Shown here: piece after piece, positions 32,945 through 41,819 of the stretch
Layout: each line of letters opens with the position of its first letter
Position numbering within the stretch: the first letter of the stretch is position 1
From: CAZPNX01 sp964518765
GTDB taxonomy: Bacteria > Edwardsbacteria > AC1 > EtOH8
DNA: 64,000 nucleotides
Direction: 5' to 3'
NCBI GenBank assembly: GCA_964518765.1
Contig: CAZFJC010000004.1
Span: forward strand, 62,001 to 126,000
Notes under the pieces: generated by a model
The model's database searches: none
What the model was told of the DNA's origin: nothing
Seen by the model: the letters and a program-made list of their open reading frames with translations, nothing else
Made by a program: the position numbers and the translations under genes

Positions 32945-32970
32945 CGAGGCCGTCCCAGGGGACGGCCTCG
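32945..32970 (-). terminator. Hairpin ending the gcv operon
   Basis: An 11-bp perfect stem (CGAGGCCGTCC with GGACGGCCTCG) lies 11 bases past the gcvPA stop on the minus strand. No long T-run is seen. It separates gcvPA from the sugar-transferase gene. Confidence 0.65.
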
Positions 32971-32980
32971 TCGCTGGATC

Positions 32981-34294
32981 TCAGCCTCCCGCCAGGCCAG
33001 CGGCCAGCCGGTCCATCTGCTCGCGGGTCCTTTTCTCGGTGACCGCCACCAGGAGGTGGCCCTTCATCTCCGGATAGTGTCGCTCCAGCCGGATCCCGCC
33101 CAGGATCCCGTCTCTCTCCAGGGCGGCCAACCTATCCTCCAGCCCGTTTACCTTGACGGCGAACTCCCGGAAGAACGGGGCCTTGAAGGCCGGATTTAAT
33201 TTCTCCGCCAGGTAATGGGCCTTCTGCAGGCAGAGTTCGGCCACCCTCTTCAGGCCCGATTTTCCCAGCAGGCTCAAGTAGACGGTGGCCGCCAGGGCGC
33301 AGAGGGCCTGGTTGGAACAGATGTTGGAGGTGGCCTTCTCCCGTCGGATGTGCTGCTCCCGGGCCTGCATGGTCAGCACCAGCCCCTCCCGCCCGTCGGC
33401 GGCAGTGGTTAGGCCGACGATCCTGCCGGGCATCAGCCTGAGGAAGGCCTGGCGGGCGGCCATCAGCCCCAAGTAGGGGCCGCCAAAGTTGGGCGCCATG
33501 CCCAACGGCTGTCCCTCGCCGGTGGCGATGTCGGCCCCGTACTTCCCGGGCGGCTCCAGGATCCCTAGGGAGATGGGGTCGGTTGAGACGGCGAACAGAG
33601 CCCCGGCCTGGTGGGCCATCCGGCCCATCTCCTCCACCGGCTCCAGGCAGCCGAGAAAATTGGGATGCTGGACCAGTAAGCCGGCGGCGCCGTCCAGCTT
33701 CGATTTCAGGTCGCCGAGATCGGTCACCCCGTCCGTCCTCCCCGCCTCCGCCACCTCGATACCTAAGCCACGACAATAGGTCCGCAGCACCTGCCGATAG
33801 GAGGGGTTGACCAAAGAGGAAACCACCAGCTTCCTTCTCTTGGTATGGCTGCAGGCCATCAGCCCGGCCTCGGCCAGGGCGGTGGCCCCGTCGTACATAG
33901 AGGCGTTGGCCAAGTCCATGCCCGTCAGGCCGGCCACCAGAGACTGGAACTCGTAGATGGCCTGCAAAGTGCCCTGGCTGACCTCGGCCTGGTACGGGGT
34001 GTAGGCGGTGTAGAACTCGGAGCGCAGCAGGATGTGATCCACCGCGGCCGGGACATAGTGATCGTAGGCCCCGCCGCCCAGAAAGGACACCAGGCCTGAG
34101 GCCGGACGGTTGGCGGCGGCCAGCTTCGCCACCTGGTCCACCGTCTCCAGTTCCGAAAGGCCGGCCGGAAGTTTTATCTCCGCCTTGGAGCGTATCTCCT
34201 CGGGGATGTCAGCCACCAGCTCCTCGAAGCTTTTCACCCCGATCCTCTGGAGCATTGCCTCGACGTCAGCCTTGGTATTCGGCAGGTATGACAT
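32981..34294 (-). CDS. gcvPA: Glycine dehydrogenase (decarboxylating) subunit 1
   Basis: A 437-residue N-terminal half of the P protein. It has the typical opening MSYLPNTKADVEAMLQRIGV, then FLGGGAYDHYVPAAVDHILL, FYTAYTPYQAEVSQGTLQAI and NASMYDGATALAEAG. In two-subunit P proteins the lysine that binds PLP is on subunit 2 (GcvPB), so this protein cannot decarboxylate glycine alone. GcvPB usually follows directly, but here a hairpin and an unrelated gene follow. Confidence 0.93.
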   Translation of the reverse strand: MSYLPNTKADVEAMLQRIGVKSFEELVADIPEEIRSKAEIKLPAGLSELETVDQVAKLAAANRPASGLVSFLGGGAYDHYVPAAVDHILLRSEFYTAYTPYQAEVSQGTLQAIYEFQSLVAGLTGMDLANASMYDGATALAEAGLMACSHTKRRKLVVSSLVNPSYRQVLRTYCRGLGIEVAEAGRTDGVTDLGDLKSKLDGAAGLLVQHPNFLGCLEPVEEMGRMAHQAGALFAVSTDPISLGILEPPGKYGADIATGEGQPLGMAPNFGGPYLGLMAARQAFLRLMPGRIVGLTTAADGREGLVLTMQAREQHIRREKATSNICSNQALCALAATVYLSLLGKSGLKRVAELCLQKAHYLAEKLNPAFKAPFFREFAVKVNGLEDRLAALERDGILGGIRLERHYPEMKGHLLVAVTEKRTREQMDRLAAGLAGG

Positions 34295-34366
34295 AATTAA
34301 CCTTGAACATCAAAACGTTTTGAACTTATCAACCTTAAAAACGATTTCGGGCTTCGTGCTCGGTAG

Positions 34367-34753
34367 TTAGTGCCCGTGTTTCTCCATGGCCTGGTAGCTG
34401 GCGGCGTCCATCAGGGTGTTGGCTTCGGACGGGTCGGACAGCTTGATCTTGACCATCCAGCCGCCGCCGTAGCAGTCCTTATTGACGGTGTCCGGGGCCT
34501 TCTCCAGATCCCCGTTGACCGCCGTCACCTCGCCCGAGGCCGGGGCGTTCAGGTCGGAGACCGCCTTGACCGCCTCCACCGTGCCCAGCGGTTTGCCCTT
34601 CTCCACCTTGGCCCCCACCTGGGGCAGCTCCACGAAGACGATATCCCCCAGCTCGCTCTGGGCAAAGTCGGTGATGCCCATGGTGCCGGTGTCGCCCTCG
34701 ATGCGGATCCACTCATGGCTCTCGGTGTACCTCAGATCGCTCGGAATATTCAT
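34367..34753 (-). CDS. gcvH: Glycine cleavage system H protein
   Basis: A 128-residue lipoyl carrier protein. The lipoyl lysine is Lys63 in TVEAVKAVSDLNAP, followed by ASGEV as in the family. The opening RYTESHEWIR and the GDIVFVELP stretch are standard. It shuttles the aminomethyl group from the P protein to GcvT. A GGAG site is placed well before the ATG. It lies between gcvT and gcvPA on one transcript. Confidence 0.95.
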   Translation of the reverse strand: MNIPSDLRYTESHEWIRIEGDTGTMGITDFAQSELGDIVFVELPQVGAKVEKGKPLGTVEAVKAVSDLNAPASGEVTAVNGDLEKAPDTVNKDCYGGGWMVKIKLSDPSEANTLMDAASYQAMEKHGH

Positions 34754-34798
34754 GTTATCTCCGTAAGATTGTAATTTTGTAATTTGGTTTTTGAGATT

Positions 34799-35896
34799 TC
34801 ACTTGTGGCTGCCCTGCTTCCAGAACGGCGTCTCCACCACCCTGGCCGGCACGCCCTTGCCCCGGATCTCGACCTCGAAAGCGTCTCCGACCTTCGAGAA
34901 CTCGGTGGCCACGTAGGCCAGGCCTATGCCCTTGGAGAGCGACGGCGAGAACACCCCGCTGGTCACCTCGCCAATCTCCCTGCCATCTCTCTTGATCTTG
35001 TAATGCTGCCGGGGAAAGGCGTTGCCCTCGACCTCGAAGCCGATCAGCTTACGTCTGAGGCCCTCGGCCTTCTGCTTGAGCATGGCCTGCTTGCCGTTGA
35101 AGTCGTCCGGCTTCTTGAGCTTGGTGATCCATCCCAGGCCGGCCTCCAGCGGGCTAGTGGTCTGGTCGATGTCGTTGCCGTAGAGGCAATATTTCATCTC
35201 CAGCCGCAGGGAGTCGCGGGCGCCCAGGCCGATGGGCTGGAGGTCGAATTCCTTTCCCGCCCTGAACAGCGCCTCCCATATCTGGTCGGCGTATTTGACG
35301 TCGAAGTAAAGCTCGAACCCGTCCTCCCCGGTGTAGCCGGTGCGAGAGACGAGCATCTCCACCCCGTCGACCTTCCCGGTCTTAAACCAATAGAACTTCA
35401 TCTCCGACAGCTTCAGGTCGCATATCTTTTGGAGCAGCGGCTCGGCCTGCGGCCCCTGCAGGGCCAGCTGGGCCACCCGGTCCGAGGTATTCTCCAGCTT
35501 GACGTCGAAGCCCTCGGCCTGCTCCTGCAGCCAGGCGAAGTCCTTGTCTACGTTGGAGGCGTTGACCACCAGTAGAAAATGGTCGGGATAGCGGTAGACC
35601 AGCAGGTCGTCGACGATGCCCCCGTCCTTATAGCACATGGCCGAGTACTGCACCTGATCCACCGCCAGGGCCGCCGGGTCGTTGACCGTGGCGTATGACA
35701 CGAACTTCAGGGCCTCCGGGCCTCGGACCTCGATCTCGCCCATATGGGAGACGTCGAACAGCCCGGCCTTGGTCCGGACGTGCCGGTGTTCCTCGATGAT
35801 CCCCCGGTACTGCACCGGCATCAGGAAGCCGGCGAAGGGAACGATCTTGCCTCCCGCCCTCTGGTGCAGGTGGTGGAATGGGGTTTTCTTTTCCAT
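34799..35896 (-). CDS. gcvT: Glycine cleavage system aminomethyltransferase
   Basis: A 365-residue T protein that passes the one-carbon unit from lipoyl-H to tetrahydrofolate and releases ammonia. Family marks are FDVSHMGEIEVRG, NDPAALAVDQVQYSAMCYKD, GGIVDDLLVYR, and SRTGYTGEDGFELYF with the folate-binding Asp/Glu region. A very strong AAAGGAGGGAG site precedes the ATG. The response-regulator gene ends 13 bases upstream, too close for a glycine riboswitch between them. Confidence 0.95.
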   Translation of the reverse strand: MEKKTPFHHLHQRAGGKIVPFAGFLMPVQYRGIIEEHRHVRTKAGLFDVSHMGEIEVRGPEALKFVSYATVNDPAALAVDQVQYSAMCYKDGGIVDDLLVYRYPDHFLLVVNASNVDKDFAWLQEQAEGFDVKLENTSDRVAQLALQGPQAEPLLQKICDLKLSEMKFYWFKTGKVDGVEMLVSRTGYTGEDGFELYFDVKYADQIWEALFRAGKEFDLQPIGLGARDSLRLEMKYCLYGNDIDQTTSPLEAGLGWITKLKKPDDFNGKQAMLKQKAEGLRRKLIGFEVEGNAFPRQHYKIKRDGREIGEVTSGVFSPSLSKGIGLAYVATEFSKVGDAFEVEIRGKGVPARVVETPFWKQGSHK

Positions 35897-35909
35897 CTCC
35901 CTCCTTTTT

Positions 35910-36272
35910 TTATTCCAAAAGCTCGCGTATCTTGGACGTCAGATCCGAGATCTTGAATGGTTTGGTGAAATAGTGATCCGCGCCATGGGCCATCCCCATG
36001 TCCACGTCCTCGGGCTTGGTCTTGGCCGAAATGACCACCACCTTGATATCCTTGGTTTGGGGGTCGGCTTTCAGTTCGCTTAAGACCTTGAACCCATCCA
36101 CCCCCGGCATCATGATGTCCAGGACGATGAGGTCGGGCCTGGTATCCCTGGCCAGTTTTAAAGCGTGGTCTCCGTTGACCGCCTGAAACACCTCATAATC
36201 ACCCTTGGCCAGCACCTCGGAGATTAGATAGAGGATGTTGCGGTCGTCGTCAGCTACCAGTATCTTCTTCAT
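35910..36272 (-). CDS. Single-domain response regulator
   Basis: A 120-residue CheY-like receiver: DDD at 8-10, Asp near residue 52 in LIVLDIMMPGVDGFK, the conserved Ser in VVVISAKT, and the Lys in FTKPFKIS. No output domain. It is the first gene of the transcript that continues into gcvT, gcvH and gcvPA, an unusual setting. The promoter lies so close that the leader is only about seven bases and has no ribosome-binding site. Confidence 0.9.
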   Translation of the reverse strand: MKKILVADDDRNILYLISEVLAKGDYEVFQAVNGDHALKLARDTRPDLIVLDIMMPGVDGFKVLSELKADPQTKDIKVVVISAKTKPEDVDMGMAHGADHYFTKPFKISDLTSKIRELLE

Positions 36273-36286
36273 CAGGATATCGGATA

Positions 36287-36314
36287 ATTATACTAAAATA
36301 TCGGGAAAAATCAA
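36287..36314 (-). promoter_or_regulatory. Promoter of the response regulator-gcv operon
   Basis: On the minus strand: TTGATT (36314-36309), a 16-base spacer, TATAAT (36292-36287), then 14 bases to the ATG at 36272. Confidence 0.6.
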
Positions 36315-36369
36315 AGGGCCTCGACTATATCCGGCGGAGCTTGCGCCCCCCTGCCGCCTCCCCCGCAGC

Positions 36370-37869
36370 CTAAGGGGAGATGGTCACCAGTTCGGCCACT
36401 ATCCTGTCCTGCAGGGCCCTGACGGCCGACGCCCCGCAGGTGTAGTTGTTGAACATCATGGCGAAGCAGTATCCGGTGCCCCCACGGCCGTAGGCGAATC
36501 CGGCCAGAGAGGAGATTCCGGTCATGGTGCCGGTTTTGGCCCTGGCTCGGTATTGCAGACCCTGTCCGTTCATCCTTTTTTCCAGGGTGCCGTCGGCCCC
36601 GGCGATGGGCAGAGAGGCCAGCAGCTCCGGCCTCAGGCCCTCGTCCCGGTGGACGTCCAGCAGCACCGCCACCAGCTGCTGCGGCGAGCACAGGTTGTAG
36701 CGCGACAATCCCGACCCGTCCACGATCCGGTGGCTGCCCGGCCCGAATCCCAGTCCGGCCATCATGGCCCCCATCGGGCCGGCGGAATCGGGCGGCTCTT
36801 CTCCGCCCTGACCGCCGCTGGCCATGGCCGCGCGATACAGCATCTCGGCTGTGAAGTTGTCGCTTTCCTTGTTCATATCCTGTAGTATGGCGTAGAGGGG
36901 CCTGGATCTGAGCGCGGCCAGGGAGGACGTCCCTGGGGGCGTCCGGCCGGCCTCCGACCTGCCGGCTATGGTAATGCCCCTGGCCTTGAGCGCCTCCCGG
37001 AAAAGGCTTCCGCAGTATCGGACGGGATCGGCCACGCTGCGCACCAGGAACTGCGGGGACTCCTCCCGGGAGAGCACTCCGATGACCGCGACCGACTCCG
37101 TCTCCCCCTTCGGCTGGCGGGTAACCTTCAAGCTTCTCCTGACGCCGGGGAAGGCGGTCACCCCCTGGTTTTCGATCTTGAAGTAGGCGCTGGCTGGGCG
37201 CAGTCTCACCCGCAGGCTGTCGCCCGGCCTGGGCCCGGCCGAGATGCCGATCTCGAAGGTGTTGCGGTTGGCCGACAGGGCCGAGATCGGGGCGTTGTAG
37301 GCGTATGGCCCCTCGTCCCACATCCAGCCCGGCCCGTACCTGGCGGTGTCGAAGGCGCCGGCGTCCAGCACCAGCTTGCCGGCGACCCTCCGCAGCCCGG
37401 CCGCCGCCAGCCTGTAGGCCAGCTCTCCCAGCCCATCGGTTGTCAGCCCGGGATCTCCGGCGCCACGGAGATAGAGGTTGCCCCTGAGCACGCCGTCGCG
37501 GCCGATGCTGTCCCCCAGGGCCTCGGTGACGAAGCGGTGCTGGGGCCCCAGCCGGCGCAGGGCCAAAGCGGTGGCGAACAGCTTGTTGGCCGAGGCCGGC
37601 ACCAGCAGCTGCTGGAAGTTGCGGGCGTAGACCGGCCGGCCGCTCCCGATCTCTACTATATAGATGCCGTACTGGGCCTGGGCCAACAGCGTGTCGGCAA
37701 TAAGGGAATCCAGGCGCGCCGCCAGCATCTCCCTTCGCATGGCCGAGCTGTCGACCGGCGCCAAAGCCTCGGGCCTTGTCTTCTGCCGCCCCCCGGCGCA
37801 GCCGCCGGACATGGCCGCCAAGCCCGCCAGCAGGCAGAGCGCCACCGATCTCAAGGCCTTCTTCCCCAT
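36370..37869 (-). CDS. dacB: D-alanyl-D-alanine carboxypeptidase/endopeptidase (PBP4, S13)
   Basis: A 499-residue peptidoglycan hydrolase of peptidase family S13. The three active-site motifs are SANK (Ser93, Lys96, in VPASANKLFATAL), SDN in KESDNFTAEML (near residue 335) and KTG in RAKTGTMTG (near 443). The large insert between the first two motifs is typical of PBP4. The N-terminus (LCLLAGLAAMSGGCAGG) is a signal sequence ending in a possible lipoprotein cysteine at 24. It removes terminal D-Ala or cleaves cross-links in the periplasm. Confidence 0.9.
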   Translation of the reverse strand: MGKKALRSVALCLLAGLAAMSGGCAGGRQKTRPEALAPVDSSAMRREMLAARLDSLIADTLLAQAQYGIYIVEIGSGRPVYARNFQQLLVPASANKLFATALALRRLGPQHRFVTEALGDSIGRDGVLRGNLYLRGAGDPGLTTDGLGELAYRLAAAGLRRVAGKLVLDAGAFDTARYGPGWMWDEGPYAYNAPISALSANRNTFEIGISAGPRPGDSLRVRLRPASAYFKIENQGVTAFPGVRRSLKVTRQPKGETESVAVIGVLSREESPQFLVRSVADPVRYCGSLFREALKARGITIAGRSEAGRTPPGTSSLAALRSRPLYAILQDMNKESDNFTAEMLYRAAMASGGQGGEEPPDSAGPMGAMMAGLGFGPGSHRIVDGSGLSRYNLCSPQQLVAVLLDVHRDEGLRPELLASLPIAGADGTLEKRMNGQGLQYRARAKTGTMTGISSLAGFAYGRGGTGYCFAMMFNNYTCGASAVRALQDRIVAELVTISP

Positions 37870-37889
37870 CCCGGCGGAATCCTCATGGG

Positions 37890-39293
37890 CTATACTATGT
37901 ACTTATCCAGGGCGCCTGATTCGAATTTCTCCACCTCCACCCGGCGGTTTTCGTAACCGGCCCGCCCCATCAGGCCGTAGGCATAGCGCTTGCCCTCCTC
38001 TACCCCTGGCTGGTCCATGGGATTGACGTTGAACAACCCCCCGGCAAAAGCGGTGGCCGTCTCCAACAGGAAGATCATCTGACCCAGGACATAGGGGGAG
38101 ATCTCTGGTAGAATGAAGGCGCAGTTGGGCCGCCCGTTCTTGGCCAGGGAAACGGCGGTGGCCCTGGCCTCGGCGTTCAGAAGCTCACCGAAGCTGTGCC
38201 CGCCCAGGTAGGACAGGTCCGCATGCTGGGAGTAGGCCCTGGGTATGGCCGCCTCGCGGCGGAATTTCTCGACCCGGACCAAGGTGATCGACTTGTCCCG
38301 CGGCCCCTCCATATAGAGCTGGAGCTGGGAATGCTGGTCGGTGGCCCCCAGGGCCTTCACCGGGGTGGGGCCGGTCTCCACCGTCTGACCCCGACTGTCG
38401 ATCCGCTTGCCCAGGGATTCGGCCCACAGCTGGCGGAACCAATCGGCCATCGGATAGAGGGCGTCGCTGTAGGGCATCATGACGTTGATGCGACAGCCCT
38501 TCTGGTAAAGCAGGTATTGCAGCAGGCCATAGAGCCGGGCCGGGTTGCGCCAGGGATTCTCATCCAGGGTGCGCTTGCGCATATAGGCGGCCCCGGCCAC
38601 CAGACCGGCCACGTCCACCCCGACCATGGCCAGGGGGAACAGGCCGACCGGGGTCAGCACCGAGAAGCGGCCTCCCACGCCCGGCGGCACCTCTAGGCTG
38701 GCCAGCCCCTCGTCGCGCACTATCCGCCTTAGAATGCCCTCGGTCGGATCGGTGGTCACCACCACGTTCTTCCCCCAGCGCTTCTTGAGGGACCTCTGCA
38801 GCCAGGCTCGCACCCAAAGGAACTGGGCGCTGGTTTCGGCCGTGGTCCCCGACTTGCTGATGACGTTGACCAGGGTCCTGGCCGGCTTCAGCAGGGACAG
38901 CGTCCCCCTGAGCCTTTCTGGGTCCACGTTGTCCAGCACCCACAGCCTGGGCCGGCCCCGGCGGGCCTTGGGGTCGAGGTTGTATTCCCAGGAATTGATG
39001 GCTGCCTGGACGGCCGTAGTGCCCAGGGCCGAGCCGCCGATGCCCAGCACCACCAGGTCATCGAACTTTCCCTTCATCACCCTGGCCAGGGCCAGCGATC
39101 GCTTAAGGCCTTCGGGATTGGCCGGCAGGTCGAAGAAATCCATCTTGCCCTTGGCCCTCCTGGCATAGAACCACTCCACCGCCTGGGTCACCAGTTTCCC
39201 TGCCCCTTCTATCTCTGCGTAGGACAGCCCCCGTGGGCCTATCCTATCGGCCATCAGATTGTTGAAGTCCAACTTGACCGTCGCCTGTTTCAT
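37890..39293 (-). CDS. pgi: Glucose-6-phosphate isomerase
   Basis: A 467-residue enzyme that interconverts glucose-6-phosphate and fructose-6-phosphate. SIS-fold marks are VLGIGGSALGTTAVQAAI, NVISKSGTTAETSAQFL and GGRFSVLTPVGLFPLAM; later QHSQLQLYMEGP carries the base-region residues and TAFAGGLFNVNPMDQPGVE closes the active site. The length fits the shorter bacterial form. An AAGGAG site precedes the ATG. pfkA lies two genes upstream, so upper glycolysis is grouped here. Confidence 0.95.
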   Translation of the reverse strand: MKQATVKLDFNNLMADRIGPRGLSYAEIEGAGKLVTQAVEWFYARRAKGKMDFFDLPANPEGLKRSLALARVMKGKFDDLVVLGIGGSALGTTAVQAAINSWEYNLDPKARRGRPRLWVLDNVDPERLRGTLSLLKPARTLVNVISKSGTTAETSAQFLWVRAWLQRSLKKRWGKNVVVTTDPTEGILRRIVRDEGLASLEVPPGVGGRFSVLTPVGLFPLAMVGVDVAGLVAGAAYMRKRTLDENPWRNPARLYGLLQYLLYQKGCRINVMMPYSDALYPMADWFRQLWAESLGKRIDSRGQTVETGPTPVKALGATDQHSQLQLYMEGPRDKSITLVRVEKFRREAAIPRAYSQHADLSYLGGHSFGELLNAEARATAVSLAKNGRPNCAFILPEISPYVLGQMIFLLETATAFAGGLFNVNPMDQPGVEEGKRYAYGLMGRAGYENRRVEVEKFESGALDKYIV

Positions 39294-39366
39294 TTCACGC
39301 TCCTTACACAGCTTGTTGGTTGTTCTGTATCTGCACCATCCACTCCCGATCCCCGCCCCTCACCCC

Positions 39367-40461
39367 TCAGCGGCGGAGGCTGGCCGTGGCGGCCAGGATG
39401 TTCTGGTTCTGCCCTGAGCCGGAGAAGGGCCGGCTGCTGGCCGCCCCTATGTCCAGACACAGCCCCCTCCAGGAGAAGCCCAGGCCGGCGCTCAGGAAAT
39501 ACATATCCTGAAGCGACTGGTCCAACCGCCGCTCCAGGTCGTCCAGGGGGCTGCATTTGGTGAAGGCCCCCAGCCTCAGGTCCATAAAGCCGGTCAGTCG
39601 GATCTCGGCCCCGGCGCCCAAGTCGAGCTTGCCCTCGTAGCTCTGGGTGGCCGCGTTCCAGCCGGCCAGGGAGGCCTCGGCCACGGCCCTAAACTCGGAA
39701 TCGGGCCGGTAGGACACAGCCGCTGTGGTCCTGCTGGGGACGGCGCCGGAGAGCTCCAGGTCATCGGCCGCGGACGGATCGGGGATGAAATCCGCCATCC
39801 CCTTGATCTCCGATTTGGTGGACGCGGCCAGCGATACCTTGACCTCGGGCGTCAGCGGTATGGTGATCCCGGCCGAAAAGGCGTAGCCTGATGCCACCCC
39901 CCCGGCCACCATCCCCGATGGCCTGTTCGGCCCCCCCCAGTCGAACTTGGCTCTGTAATAGGACAGGCCCAGTCCCAGCGAGGCGTTGCCTGAGGTGGAG
40001 TAAGACCAGCCGGCCGCGGTTTGATCGAGGACCAGGTCAGCATGGTCCGAAACCATGGGGTCATAGACGTCGGGGAAAGATAGGTGGTCCTCCATGGCCC
40101 GGCGATAGCCGGCGGCCAGCCGGTGGGCCCCCAGCCTGACGGCGGCGGCCATGGCCGAGGGATAGGTTTTTGTTTGTCCGCTCTCGATGGAGACGTGGCT
40201 GCGTCCGGCCGACAGCACCGCGGCCGAGGCCGCCGCCTCCCAGCGTCCCGCCTGGCTGGTGCGGTCGGGCAGGCAGAACAGGGACAGAACGCCTTCGGAG
40301 GCTACCGCCGCCCCTCCCATTCCAAGGGTCCGCGCCGCCCAGGGAAGGTAGCGGTCGTACTGCAGCGGCAGCCTCAGCTGGTATTGGGCCGCCGGCAAAC
40401 CAGCTGCGGCCAGGACGACCAACGTCCCGGCGATCAACGACCATCTGCGCCAATATCTCAA
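39367..40461 (-). CDS. Exported PorV/FadL-like beta-barrel protein
   Basis: 364 residues with an N-terminal signal segment (WSLIAGTLVVLAAAGLPAAQ). The mature part opens with RYLPWAARTLGMGGAAVASE, the usual opening of FadL/PorV-like outer-membrane barrels, and continues with strand-like repeats (SLGLGLSYYRAKFDWGG, YAFSAGITIPL, MDLRLGAFTKCSPL). It probably sits in the outer membrane; a transport role is possible but unproven. The likely start is a TTG at 40461, six bases after GGAAGG; no ATG gives a full signal peptide. Confidence 0.65.
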   Translation of the reverse strand: MRYWRRWSLIAGTLVVLAAAGLPAAQYQLRLPLQYDRYLPWAARTLGMGGAAVASEGVLSLFCLPDRTSQAGRWEAAASAAVLSAGRSHVSIESGQTKTYPSAMAAAVRLGAHRLAAGYRRAMEDHLSFPDVYDPMVSDHADLVLDQTAAGWSYSTSGNASLGLGLSYYRAKFDWGGPNRPSGMVAGGVASGYAFSAGITIPLTPEVKVSLAASTKSEIKGMADFIPDPSAADDLELSGAVPSRTTAAVSYRPDSEFRAVAEASLAGWNAATQSYEGKLDLGAGAEIRLTGFMDLRLGAFTKCSPLDDLERRLDQSLQDMYFLSAGLGFSWRGLCLDIGAASSRPFSGSGQNQNILAATASLRR

Positions 40462-40516
40462 AGCGAGCCTTCCGAAATCAGTGCCTTTATTGGTGTACGT
40501 TCGTGGATATCGGCCG

Positions 40517-41608
40517 TCAATCCCCGAACGACGTCCCCACCGAGCGGGCCGCCCGCACCAGCTCGGAATCGGGCTCCACCCGGCGCAGCTTCCCGGCCAC
40601 CTCGGAGATGGGGACCGAGACTATCTCGGTGCCGCGGAGGGCCACCATTCTGTCCAGCTCGCCGCGCACCAACAATTCGACGGCCGCCACCCCGTACCTG
40701 GTGCCCAGGATGCGGTCATAGGCGGTGGGGCTGCCTCCGCGCTGCAGATGGCCCAGCACCGTCACCCGGCATTCGATCCCGGTGCGTCCCTCGATGTCGT
40801 CGGCCAGCTTCTGTCCGATGCCACCCAGCCGCAGCTGGTCGGTCGACTCCTTGACGACCTTCTTGACCACCATCTCCCCGCCTTTGGGCTTGGCCCCCTC
40901 CGAGGCCACCACCAGCGAGAAGCGCCTGCCCTTCAGGCTCCGCTCCTCCACCGCCCGACAGACCGCCTCCAGGTCGTAGGGCATCTCCGGCAGCAGGACG
41001 ACGTCGCCGCCGCCGGCCATCCCGGAACACAGGGCGATCCAGCCGGCGTAGCGGCCCATGGTCTCCATGATCATCACCCGATGATGCGAGGCGGCGGTGG
41101 TGTGCAGCTTGTCCAAGGCCTCGGTGGCCGTGGTCAGGGCCGAGTCGAAGCCGAAGGTGACGTCGGTGGCCGCCAGATCGTTGTCGATGGTCTTGGGTAT
41201 GCCCACCACCCTCACCCCCCGCTGGATGGCCTGGTGGGCCATGGCCATGGTGCCGTCGCCGCCGACGCACACCAGGGCATCCAGCCTGGCGTGGGCGATA
41301 TTGTCCAGCACCCGGTCAGAAACGTCGACGAACTCGGTCTGGCCGTCCGGCCCCTTGCGGGGGAAGCGGAAGGGGTTGTCGCGATTGGAGCTGCCCAAGA
41401 TGGTGCCACCCTGGCCCAGAATGCTGGAGACCGAATCCCAGTCCAGCTCCTTCATCCGTCCGTAGATCAGCCCGGCGAAACCGTCCTCGACGCCCACCAC
41501 CTGCAGCCCTTGGCCCAAGGCGGTCTTGGTGACCGCCCGGATGACCGCGTTCAGCCCGGGGCAGTCCCCCCCGGCCGTCAGCAGCCCGAAACGCTTTATG
41601 TTAGACAT
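40517..41608 (-). CDS. pfkA: 6-phosphofructokinase (group III type)
   Basis: A 363-residue enzyme that phosphorylates fructose-6-phosphate. The active-site marks are GGDCPGLNAVIRA, CVGGDGTMAMAH and PKTIDNDLAATD with the catalytic Asp, and the effector/substrate histidine region LGHLQRGGSPTAYDR. The residue matching E. coli position 104 is Gly (GGDG), which favours ATP, while position 124 is Lys (PKTIDND), as in PPi enzymes and group III ATP enzymes. ATP is the more likely donor. A TATAGT box lies five bases before the ATG in AT-rich DNA, so it may be leaderless. Confidence 0.9.
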   Translation of the reverse strand: MSNIKRFGLLTAGGDCPGLNAVIRAVTKTALGQGLQVVGVEDGFAGLIYGRMKELDWDSVSSILGQGGTILGSSNRDNPFRFPRKGPDGQTEFVDVSDRVLDNIAHARLDALVCVGGDGTMAMAHQAIQRGVRVVGIPKTIDNDLAATDVTFGFDSALTTATEALDKLHTTAASHHRVMIMETMGRYAGWIALCSGMAGGGDVVLLPEMPYDLEAVCRAVEERSLKGRRFSLVVASEGAKPKGGEMVVKKVVKESTDQLRLGGIGQKLADDIEGRTGIECRVTVLGHLQRGGSPTAYDRILGTRYGVAAVELLVRGELDRMVALRGTEIVSVPISEVAGKLRRVEPDSELVRAARSVGTSFGD

Positions 41609-41731
41609 TATATACTATAATTATTTTATAATACTATTTAATTATCCTAGCGAGAGCAAACCCTGCCAGGCAGGTTACGCGCCGCCCCGAGGTTGCGCCC
41701 TGCCCGGCGGCCGAAGGAGACGGCGCTTGTC

Positions 41732-41799
41732 GTCACCCATTCGACTTGCCAAGCGCGATGCCGGCCCTTCGACACGCTCAGGGCAAGCCTCAGGGTGAC
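41732..41799. repeat. GTCACCC...GGGTGAC stem-loop repeat
   Basis: GTCACCC (41732-41738) and GGGTGAC (41793-41799) frame a G+C-rich stretch in the 211-base gap between pfkA and the glycosyltransferase gene. The framing words match those at 50853, 51008 and 59886. No gene or promoter of note was seen in the rest of the gap. Confidence 0.45.
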
Positions 41800-41819
41800 A
41801 GCTAACCGACTCCGTCCTC

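Noticed and set aside
35897..35909. Glycine riboswitch before gcvT
   Set aside because: Only 13 bases separate gcvT from the response regulator, and the gap before that regulator has no glycine-aptamer pattern.
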